Positions 55,274-64,000 of a stretch of DNA of 64,000 bases are shown piece by piece; positions within the stretch are counted from its first letter, which is position 1, and the number at the start of each line of letters is the position of its first letter. Below the pieces are notes generated by a model that was given only the letters and a program-made list of their open reading frames with translations, made no database searches and had not been told where the DNA came from. A program made the translations under genes and the position numbers. Origin of the DNA: Tillandsia leiboldiana (lineage: Eukaryota > Streptophyta > Magnoliopsida > Poales > Bromeliaceae); contig CM055067.1 of NCBI GenBank assembly GCA_029204045.2, positions 23,324,838 to 23,388,837 of the forward strand. The letters run 5' to 3'.

Positions 55274-58200
55274 TGTCACGCCCCGGGGACGAAACTGCGA
55301 CCCGGGCTCGCTAACAGATCCGCCATCTGTACGGAAACTGCCGTACAGATGAAGCGTCTAACCTGCAAAAAGAATCAACTACAGTATACAGATATCAGAG
55401 CTGAAAGTAAACTACTAAAACTGAAATCCAAACACTGTACAACTGAAAATAAAAACAATATCCATCTCCCAAATTCGATCATATAAAGAGTCCTCTGATA
55501 CAAAAACCCAAAAGGGATATATCTCCAAAAACAACAGTGTACAAGCTCTCAATACAAATATCCTCACTACATCAGTCTCTCAAACTGTAAAATAAAGTAC
55601 AACTCTATACCTCACAACAAAGGTCTCTCAACAGAGGAAAAAGAAGTAAACTAATCTACCGAAGCTCTCCTCTGAAGGGGTACCGCTACACTCCAATGAC
55701 GGGTAGGGAACTAGCTCGCGACTCCCTCGCCTCGGTCAGAAGGATCAGCAACTGGAGCAACAGGAACAGGAGAAGAAGTTCCTGGGGAAAAAGACACCAC
55801 GACGGGTGTGAGAACTACTTCCCACAGTAGTTCTCAGTGGGTGCCGTCAACAAGCCCAACGGTCTGCCCACTAAGTCTACTAGAGGTAAAAGATAACAGT
55901 GCAATGAAATCTGAACAAGAAAAGCTGGAGCTACTCTACAGCTACCATACCTCTATCTAGATACTCAAAAAGTGGAATAGATGAAAGTAAAAGAGACCAC
56001 TCGCACCCAAGGTGCTCAATGGACCCAATCGAACTGACTGCCTCATAGGGTCCAGTCAAGCCTGCGCCTGTCGACTAGGAACGCGCCTGCCCACTACCAC
56101 ACATCCCCATGAGGACGGGATTTACGTGGGGCGTCCTGCCCGACTAACTCACCCCTCGCGCAAAACTGCCTCAACAGGCCCATCGTATCCACAGCGGCAT
56201 CTCAGGGACGCGACTCTAACTGAGGAAAACGGCGCGGCATAGAGTATCACAAATTGGCATAAGCAGGCTATAGTCAAAAACCACGCTCACTCCCAGAACG
56301 GTAGGACTCAAGATCCCCAAATATCTCGCACAACAGTCGGAGCACTCTCTACGACTCAGCTGATCAGCTCACACGGAACACGAGACACTAGCCTCTCCAA
56401 CAGCTCGCAGCATAAGGCACACTGGCTGGAGGTACTCCACAGCCAGGAACGACCCACAACTCAAGCTAACAATACTGGTCGGACAACACTCAACGACCTG
56501 GGATCACCGTTAACCCCAACGGTTCCCAACAACAGTGGCCAGAAGATACTCGACGGCCCGGGACTACCGCCTGCTCAACGGCTCCCTCCCACGACAGCGC
56601 AACAGGGATACTAGACCTCCCGGGACTACCGTTTACCCAAACGGCTCCCGGCACAGATAAGCAACCCACTACAACTACCAGACTCCACTCTGCTCCCAAG
56701 CACGAGTGCAAAAGCATCCCACACTACAAGAAAGTCCCGACCTCTCGGCCCACTACACGGGCGAGGAAAACCCTATGTCCAGGAATAGAAAAATAGTGTG
56801 GGTATCTAAACAATAAAATAACCCTAGCCCAAGTGAGGGTTTTCTACTAGTCTGGTTACACATGCAACATATGACGGGGGTGCTAGGTCAAGTTCCAAGA
56901 TAACTACATTAACAGATAATAAAAGGAATAACAATTCCTACATTCTAGCATGCTACACAATGAAATAAACTATCATGCATAGTCCTACATCAGTAGAAAT
57001 ACTATACACTCCATAAAACGTGGAGATAAGGCCACCCACCTCACTAAGCCACCAATTGCTCGTAGACACTTTCAATTGGCCTCAACGCGATTCGCACGCA
57101 AAACGATGTCTGCTGCCGGAGCCCGCACGCAAAACGGAGCACGGTGCCAGAATTCGCACGCCAAATGGAGTTCGCACGCAAAACGGTGCACGGTGCCTGA
57201 ATCTGCACGCCAAACGGTGCACGGTGCCAGAATCCGCACGCAAAATGGAGTCCGAAACGGTGCACGGTGCCGGAGTCCACACGCAAAACGGTGCACGGTG
57301 CCAGAATCCGCACGCAAAACGGTGCACGGTGCCCAACACAGAAAAGAGCAAGAGGGTCAATTACAGTCCAAAAGAACGCCCCAAAAACTGTACAAAAATA
57401 CAGTAAAACCAACACACGGGACCTACCTGATTGCGCCGCCGTCGCCGAAACGCTCCGCCGGGCGACCTCGCACGCAAAACGAGGTCCACGACGTACCGTC
57501 GCACCTCACGCAACCTCCTCCCTCACTCCCTCTCGCTCTCGGGTGCAGAAGAAAGAAAAGGAAGGGAGAAAATGGCGGTGCGGGGAGGAAGAAGAAGAAG
57601 AAAAGAGGGAGAGAGAGAAAAATGGTCCATGATGCCGGTCCACGGAGCCGGTCCACCGCGCCATCCAATAGGGGGGCTCCAACCGGCCGGTCCACAACGC
57701 TGGGCGCGTGCACCGGGTCCACGCACGCGCCCAGTGCGCCACGTGGCGCGCTCCCACTCGCGCCACGCGGGCGCGCAGGTTGCGCGCCACACGGGCGCGT
57801 GACACCGTGCCCCGCGCAAGCGCGGGACACGGCAGCGCCACACGGGCGCGTGCACCCGCGCGCCCGAGCGGGCGCCAGTGGGGGCCCGCCACGTGGCGGC
57901 CCCCGCGCGCCTCCCGCGCAGGCGGGCGCGCTTCCCCAACGCGCGCAGTGCGCTGCCGCGCGCCTCGAGCCGCGCGCCGCACCGCCTTGATTTTCGTGCC
58001 GTCGCCTCGCCTCGGGATTCGTGCCGTGTCGCTTCGAAAAACGCGCACTTCATCCGGGCTCCAAAACAAACAAGTAAATAGTCCAATCTTAGCGATTTCG
58101 CGCGCTGAATCCAAAAACGATGTCTGTATTCCCAAATTCTCGTCCGAAAATTCGCCGAATGCCCACTCGATCCGATTTTCGCGCCGGGTCCATTTTTAAA

Positions 58201-58561
58201 GTCCGATTTACAATATTCCAACTCTAAAAATTCCCGAAGGCGACCGGAGAGGTAAACTTTTATCCAAACTTCGCCCGGAGTCCAATTTTGACATCTGAAC
58301 CGTGCGGAACCACTTCCAAACACCCGACGGGTCCTCCAATTTCCCACGGGGTCTCCTTTTAAGCCCGAAGTCCACCACTTGTGTCCAAATTGCGCGCAGC
58401 CATCACGACGCACCACGCAGGCCTCCAGTGATGCAAGCTAAATCCCAAATTGCACCACAAATCCATTTCTCGGGCCCGACAAGCGCACAAACACTCCCCA
58501 CGGCCCATAAAAGCTGCCAAACAACCGGCAAACCCTACGCGGGAGATTCCGGGACCTCACA
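55274..58561 (-). repeat. 3' LTR of G4
   Basis: In sense TGTGAGGTCCCGGAATC (58561) to CCCCGGGGCGTGACA (55274). It contains a minisatellite at 57090-57335 related to that of solo LTR 2. GC-rich DNA at 57640-57990 carries CCACGTGG motifs. ORFs in it are spurious. Confidence 0.9.
57090..57335. repeat. 31-bp minisatellite in the G4 LTR
   Basis: About eight units of CGCACGCAAAACGG + TGCACGGTGCC(A/G)GAATC, at the position where solo LTR 2 has its larger array. Confidence 0.88.
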
Positions 58562-58582
58562 CCCTCCCCCACTAAAAGAAAG
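58562..58582 (-). other. PPT of G4
   Basis: Minus strand CTTTCTTTTAGTGGGGGAGGG immediately precedes the 3' LTR; the GTGGGGGAGGG part is the purine tract. Confidence 0.75.
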
Positions 58583-59282
58583 TTTCATCCTCGAAACTAG
58601 ATCAAGCCCACCAGGAGTCAAGAATACCACGGCTAGGTATCTAACGATACGCCTCCAGCTCCCTAAACCCCACTCGCTCCTCGTGATTACTTCGCAACAA
58701 CAACAACAAGTACGGTATGACCCGATGTGCAATTATCTCATCTCTCGAGCCAGAAAGTGCTACGGGCGTCCCTCGTACTCCAACAATCACAGTTCTCAAA
58801 GGGGCAAGTAAATCACGGGCGAGGAAAAACACATCACTCCTGAGCTGGGACATGAAATACCCAAGGGGCTCCAGTAAAAGGCTGGGGGAAACGGAAATGA
58901 CCACTAGTGCAACACGCACCAAACCACATCATGGTGCCAACCTCAACAAGGTGACCCGAAGCATACCCACACATTCATCCAATAAGGAAAGGAATCTAAT
59001 AAGCTGGGGTCTTCACTCGGTTACTTCCCGATCCAAAACCACCCGAGTGGACTACTCAACTGCAGGCTAACCTCAAAAGGGATCCTCGAGAGACACAATC
59101 TCATGCCACAGTTGGTCACTCAACATGCTATCATAACCCCAACGGACCCACGGGTCGAAGTCGATCCCTCAACTAATAAAGAACACCCTGACGGGAACCA
59201 AACCGTCGGTGAACGGGACTGAAAACTGGCTCACAAGGCGATCATAAAGCTGATGCCCAAACTCGTGGTCAAAGTCCAAAAC
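58583..59282 (-). other. G4 internal region, no recognisable gene
   Basis: Short ORFs on both strands without family motifs that I can recognise. RT and integrase signatures are absent. Confidence 0.55.
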
Positions 59283-59655
59283 ATCCACAAAACTCTCACC
59301 GTTGTGTACCTACAACGTGGCATCACTGCCATGCACCAACGGCGTGGCATCACCACCGTGTATCAACGGTGTGGCATCACCACCGTGTATAAACGGTGTG
59401 GCATCATCACCGTGTATCAACGATGTGGCATCACTGCCGTGTATCAACGGCGTGGCATCACTGCCGTGCACCAACGGCGTGGCATCACCACCGTGTATCA
59501 ACGGTGTGGCATCACCACCGTGTATCAACGGTGTGGCATCATCACCGTGTATCAACGGTGTGGCATCACCACCGTGTATCAACGGTGTGGCATCATCACC
59601 GTGTATCAACGGTGTGGCATCACCACCGTGTATCAACGGTGTGGTATCACTCAAG
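59283..59655. repeat. 27-bp minisatellite in G4
   Basis: About 13 units of ACCGTGTATCAACGGTGTGG + CATCACC. Being a multiple of three, it reads as a 9-residue repeat (GDATPLIHG on the minus strand). It lies downstream (sense) of the protease relic. Confidence 0.92.
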
Positions 59656-59758
59656 CATCAAGGCCTTAGATCCTGACAGTAATATACCCAACACTACTTC
59701 GAAATCCTGGAGCTGAGGAAGGGCAAAAAGATCAACAGGCCAAAAACCAGGACCCCAA

Positions 59759-60121
59759 CTACCCTGGGCAGGACCAATAACACCCATCTATGTGCAACAC
59801 GTGATCAGGTATTTGAACCTCACGAGCCCAAGCTAAGGGTCCTATCTCTAGCCCATACATCAATGCAAATGCCCTACAGAAGAAAAGAATACGATGCTCC
59901 GGTAACAAATAACGCTCAAGTGTGTGAAGGGGAGATAAGATTAATACCTGCCACCACGTGGCTAGCTGCCCCCGAATCCTCATCCTGTGCGACATAGACG
60001 CTCTCGCTCGGGGTGGTCTTCCGTCGGACTGCCGTGAAGAAGTGGCCCTAACTATCTGGCCATAACCTGTCGAAGCTCCGCCTGTCTGGAAGAGCGAAGG
60101 AGGAGGAGCCGAAGCTGCCAA
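59759..60121 (-). pseudogene. G4 protease relic
   Basis: In one minus-strand frame the active site region reads FVTGASYSF where LFDTGASHSF is expected, so the catalytic Asp is Val. Flanking text in another frame (ATSSRQSDGRPPRAR, then AFALMYGLEIGPL) matches the usual Gypsy linker and post-active-site sequence. Frameshifted and inactive. Confidence 0.6.
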
Positions 60122-60126
60122 TGCAA

Positions 60127-60830
60127 CTGATGACCCCGCTTTAGGACAAGACCATGATCTGTGCCCTGCCCGTGGTCACACTGCGGCGCAGAATGCAGCC
60201 CATCACAAATGACACAGTCATCCCGATGCTGCTGATACAACGGCTGTGGAGAACCTCCTGATCTCTGTCTCCTCTGAGACTCACGACCCTCAGACTGGAA
60301 TCGTGGCGACCCTGGGGTCTCGATCTACTCGACTGTCCAAACTCAGGCGGCACTGGATGCCTCTCCCCGGAGCTGGTCCCTGGCGCTCCGTCTATCTCTG
60401 ACATGATCACTGTTCCTCGGTCAACCCGCTAAGCATGCTCAATCGCTGCATCTAACGTCGGCACCCGCCGAGAATACCCCAAGTGATAGATATTCCGATG
60501 CAGTCCTTTCTCAACTAGCTCAACCTCCTGGGCCTCATCCAGGCGACAAGGGGTACCCGGCTCAACAATCGCAAAACTCGCGAACACACTCCAAAAGAGG
60601 TCGACTCCCCTGCTGCAGGAGTCTAAGATCCCCTTCCAGTTTCTGCTTACACTGTCAGGAAAGAAGGCCCTGAGCCGCAAAGCACGAAACTGGTTCCAAG
60701 TCAACAACTGCGCTCCCGGTAGTCCAACAGGATGAACTCGACGCCACCAAATTTTGGCGTCCTGTCAGACCATCTCAATCTCACTAAAGCAACCACCTGG
60801 TAACTCGGCCAGGGCATGTACCCACCTGGT
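60127..60830 (-). pseudogene. G4 gag relic
   Basis: Minus-strand capsid motifs DAKIWWRRVHPVG, LLTWNQFRALRLRAFFPDS and LVEKGLHRNIYHLGYSRRVPTLDAAIEHA match the Retrotrans_gag family (ARLWW, LSWEQF, FEEGL). A zinc knuckle CVICDGLHSAPQC lies near 60180-60222. A TGA stands just before DAKIWW. The expected N-terminal 80-100 residues are replaced by minisatellite DNA. Several frameshifts. Non-functional. Confidence 0.75.
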
Positions 60831-60869
60831 AACTCGGCTGGAGGTGAAAATCGCCTCAACAGGCCAAAC

Positions 60870-61230
60870 CTTCGCCACTCACTGGGCGGCATCGCCACTC
60901 ACTGGGCGGCATCGCCACTCACTAGGTGGCATCGCCCCTCACTGGGCCACTCACTGGGCGGCATCGCCACTCACTAGGCGGCATCGCCCCTCACTGGGCG
61001 GCATCGCCTCTCACTGGGCGGCATCGCCACTCACTAGGCGGCATCGCCCCTCACTGGGCGGCATCGCCTCTCACTGGGCGGCATCGCCACTCACTAGGCG
61101 GCATCGCCCCTCACTGGGCGGCATCGCCTCTCACTGGGCAGCATCGCCACTCACTGGGCGGCATCGCCCCTCACTGGGCGGCATCGCCACTCACTGGGCG
61201 GCATCGCCACTCACTAGGCGGCATCGCCAC
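60870..61230. repeat. 20-bp minisatellite with 60-bp higher-order period in G4
   Basis: About 18 units of ACTCACTGGGCGGCATCGCC. Three variants (CACTAGGCGG / CCTCACTGGG / TCTCACTGGG) cycle with a 60-bp period between 60960 and 61140. Confidence 0.92.
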
Positions 61231-61500
61231 TGGTAGCTCGGCCAGTGGAAGTATCCTCCTGGTAACTCGGCCAGGGAAAAGTGTCCTCCTGGTATCTCGG
61301 CCAGGGCATGTGCCCACCTGGTAACTCGGCCAGGGGCAATGCATCCATCTGGTAGCTCGGCCAGTGGAAAGTATCCTCCTGGTAACTCGGCCAGGGAAAA
61401 GTGTCCTCCTGGTATCTCGGCCAGGGCATGTGCCCACCTGGTAACTCGGCCAGGGGCAATGCATCCATCTGGTAGCTCGGCCAGTGGAAAGTATCCTCCT
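61231..61500. repeat. 30-bp minisatellite with 120-bp higher-order period in G4
   Basis: Units contain CTGGTA(A/G/T)CTCGGCCAG. Blocks at 61231-61350 and 61351-61470 are near identical, followed by part of a third. Confidence 0.92.
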
Positions 61501-61870
61501 GGGTCTCGCTCTGCTCTGAAAGCTCTGTCTCCCGCTGCTCGGGTACTCATCCGGTGCGGGGTGTGTCCTCTTCACAACACGATGTCTCAGGGGTATCGCA
61601 ACCCACTGCAAAACAACAAACGTCAGGACACAACAACCATACGACCCAATCCAGCGAAAGTCTAAGACATGTCATCCCTTCCATAACATTATGTTGTCTG
61701 CAGCCAACATAATCGATTAGGAGAATAAACATGCCAAACACTCATCCCGTCTCTTGGGAGAGGTAAAAACTCAATCAAGATTCTCGCTAAAAGTCACGAC
61801 TCTCACGTATTCACTCTAATGTCCAACCACAAGTCTAGTGTTTCTAAGTCCACCACGACCTACAACCTAG
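61501..61870 (-). other. G4 leader region
   Basis: Between minisatellite and PBS; no convincing ORF. Confidence 0.5.
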
Positions 61871-61882
61871 GCTCTGATACCA
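61871..61882 (-). other. PBS joining the Cassandra LTR to the G4 interior
   Basis: Minus strand TGGTATCAGAGC, two bases from the Cassandra LTR end at 61885 (Cassandra spacing), but followed in sense by G4 leader sequence. Confidence 0.88.
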
Positions 61883-61884
61883 AC

Positions 61885-62281
61885 TGTGACGCCCCACTTC
61901 CCAGGGGGTCACCCATCCTAGAACTACTCTAGCTCTAGCACGCTTAACTCTCATGTTCCTCTTGGATCTTGCTACCATCCAAAATGCTATAGCCGGGTTA
62001 GAGATTTAGTCCTATTATATCATTTATATAGAGGATTAATCCAAATTCCGGGGGTGTCACATTCTTCCCCCCTTTAAGCCCTGACGTCCACGTCAGGCTC
62101 AAGCACACTCACAAGCACCAGGCGATGTGAGACTCGTCTCGCTAGCCTTAGCCGACCTTGTGAGGAGCTGCACTCCACTCACAACGGTCATTAGCCGGGG
62201 AGCCTCGCTCTACCCGCTATATAACCCTGGCTCAGCCGAGACTCATCTCACATTTCCGGCTGGTGAATGGCTCTGATACCA
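61885..62281 (-). mobile_element. Single Cassandra unit (internal + LTR) inside G4
   Basis: Cassandra LTR 61885-62061 (177 bp, with 5S-derived boxes), PPT 62062-62077, internal domain, and a PBS at 62270-62281. No second Cassandra LTR and no target duplication. The unit is one LTR plus one internal domain, bounded by PBS sequence on both sides. Confidence 0.92.
62270..62281 (-). other. PBS joining the G4 5' LTR to the Cassandra interior
   Basis: Minus strand TGGTATCAGAGC, 8 bp from the G4 LTR (Gypsy spacing, as in G1), but followed in sense by the Cassandra internal domain. Confidence 0.9.
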
Positions 62282-62289
62282 CTCTAATC

Positions 62290-64000
62290 TGTCACGCCCC
62301 GGGGACGAAACTGCGACCCGGGCTCACTAACAGATCCGCCATCTGTACGGAAACTGCCGTACAGACGAAGCGTCTAACCTGCAAAAAGAATCAACTACAG
62401 TATACAGATATCAGAGCTGAAAGTAAACTACTAAAACTGAAATCCAAACACTGTACAACTGAAAATAAAAACAATATCCATCTTCCAAATTCGATCATAT
62501 AAAGAGTCCTCTGATACAAAAACCCAAAAGGGAGATATCTCCAAAAACAACAGTGTACAAGCTCTCAATAAAAATATCCTCACTACATCAGTCTCTCAAA
62601 CTGTAAAATAAAGTACAACTCTATACCTCACAACAAAGGTCTCTCAACAGAGGAAAAAGAAGTAAACTAATCTACTGAAGCTCTCCTCTGAAGGGGTACC
62701 GCTACACTCCAATGACGGGTAGGGAACTAGCTCGCGACTCCCTCGCCTCGGTCAGAAGGTTCAGCAATTGGAGGAACAGGAACAGGAGAAGAAGTTCCTG
62801 GGGAAAAAGACACCACGACGGGTGTGAGAACTACTTCCCACAGTAGTTCTCAGTGGGTGCCGTCAACAAGCCCAACGGTCTGCCCACTAAGTCTACTAGA
62901 GGTAAAAGATAACAGTGCAATGAAATCTGAACAAGAAAAGCTGGAGCTACTCTACAGCTACCATGCCTCTATCTAGATACTCAAAAAGTGGAACAGATGA
63001 AAGTAAAAGAGACCACTCGCACCCAAGGTGCTCAATGGACCCAATCGAACTGACTGCCTCATAGGGTCCAGTCAAGCCTGCGCCTGTCGACTAGGAACGC
63101 GCCTGCCCACTACCACACATCCCCATGAGGACGGGATTTACGTGGGGCGTCCTGCCCGACTAACTCACCCCTCGCGCAAAACTGCCTCAACAGGCCCATC
63201 GTATCCACAGCGGCATCTCAGGGACGCGACTCTAACTGAGGAAAACGGCGCGGCATAGAGTATCACAAATTGGCATAAGCAGGCTATAGTCAAAAACCAC
63301 GCTCACTCCCAGAACGGTAGGACTCAAGATCCCCAAATATCTCGCACAACAGTTGGAGCACTCTCTACGACTCAGCTGATCAGCTCATACGGAACACGAG
63401 ACACTAGCCTCTCCAACAGCTCGCAGCACAAGGCACACTGGCTGGAGGTACTCCACAGCCAGGAACGACCCACAACTCAAGCTAACAATACTGGTCGGAC
63501 AACACTCAACGACCTGGGATCACCGTTAACCCCAACGGTTCCCAACAACACTGGCCGGAAGATACTCGACGGCCCGGGACTACCGCCTGCTCAACGGCTC
63601 CCTCCCACGACAGCGCAACAGGGATAATAGACCTCCCGGGACTACCGTTTACCCAAACGGCTCCCGGCACAGATAAGTAACCCACTACAACTACCAGACT
63701 CCACTCTGCTCCCAAGCACGAGTGCAAAAGCATCCCACACTACAAGAAAGTCCCGACCTCTCGGCCCACTACCCGGGCGAGGAAAACCCTATGTCCAGGA
63801 ATAGAAAAATAGTGTGGGTGTCTAAACAATAAAATAACCCTAGCCCAAGTGAGGGTTTTCTACTAGTCTGTTTACACATACAACATATGACGGGGGTGCT
63901 AGGTCAAGTTCCAAGATAACTACATTAACAGATAATAAAAGGAATAACAATTCCTACAATCTAGCATGCTACACAATGAAATAAACTATCATGCATAGTC
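62290..64000 (-). repeat. 5' LTR of G4 (runs off the window)
   Basis: It matches 55274-56984 with few differences. By comparison with the 3' LTR it should end about 1.6 kb beyond the window. Confidence 0.9.

Larger units (their letters stand above)
55274..64000 (-). mobile_element. Gypsy element G4, non-autonomous, 5' LTR runs off the window
   Basis: 3' LTR 55274-58561 (3288 bp), PPT, internal region with gag and protease relics but no RT or integrase, PBS, a spliced-in Cassandra unit, second PBS, and the 5' LTR from 62290. The two LTRs are very similar over the visible 1.7 kb (roughly 25 differences by eye). The left flank is ACTAG (55269-55273); its partner is out of view. Confidence 0.9.

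Noticed and set aside
58641..58922. 93-aa leucine/valine-rich minus-strand ORF in G4
   Set aside because: Could be a degraded pol tail, but no motif is recognisable, so no gene is called.
59253..59716. Repeat-peptide ORFs on both strands
   Set aside because: A 27-bp tandem repeat is open in several frames; no start context or homology.
60754..61611. Possible CRISPR array or repeat protein
   Set aside because: Units are directly adjacent with no unique spacers, the genome is plant, and the ORFs only read the minisatellite.

Overview
The window is a block of nested LTR retrotransposons from a large, repeat-rich vascular plant nuclear genome, probably a flowering plant. This rests on Sirevirus-type Ty1/Copia elements with an env-like third gene, Cassandra TRIMs with 5S rRNA-derived LTRs, Ty3/Gypsy LTRs several kb long, and primer-binding sites (PBS) matching initiator tRNA-Met throughout. 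I found no host gene, tRNA gene, true rRNA gene or CRISPR array. The species cannot be named from the sequence.

Layout, left to right. (1) 1-6330: right part of Gypsy element G1 (minus): protease, gag, PBS, 5' LTR. A higher-order Cassandra array (2674-4705, target-site duplication [TSD] CCTAC) sits in that LTR. (2) 6331-14876: Sirevirus S1 (minus), cut in its env-like gene by G1. (3) 14877-24178: Sirevirus S2 (plus), cut in gag by S1. (4) 24179-34677: Gypsy LTR G2 (minus), split by a young gag-only Sirevirus S4 (25384-32000, TSD GGCTC). (5) 34678-35468: unclassified DNA and a plus-strand Gypsy protease/RT relic (GP). (6) 35469-55273: Sirevirus S3 (minus), broken by Gypsy solo LTR 1 (35854-39659, TSD GTCTC), solo LTR 2 (41335-45186, TSD TCTGC) and a Gypsy/Cassandra chimera (47094-52959, TSD GATTA). 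(7) 55274-64000 and beyond: Gypsy element G4 (minus), inserted in the S3 pol gene, with gag/protease relics, three minisatellites and one Cassandra unit spliced in at its PBS.

The Sireviruses share one plan: LTR, PBS, gag, protease, integrase, RT, RNase H, a conserved non-coding block, a promoter-like module with a probable 383-bp intron, the env-like ORF, repeated polypurine tracts (PPT), LTR. S4 has lost pol and env.

The best candidates for something undescribed are: an array of small hairpins in Sirevirus LTRs with a constant six-base loop and co-varying stems; a second LTR-like promoter plus intron ahead of the env-like gene; and three different Cassandra rearrangements (palindromic higher-order array, PBS-to-PBS recombinant, and a chimera with Gypsy at one end and Cassandra at the other). 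All coordinates and alignments were read by eye.
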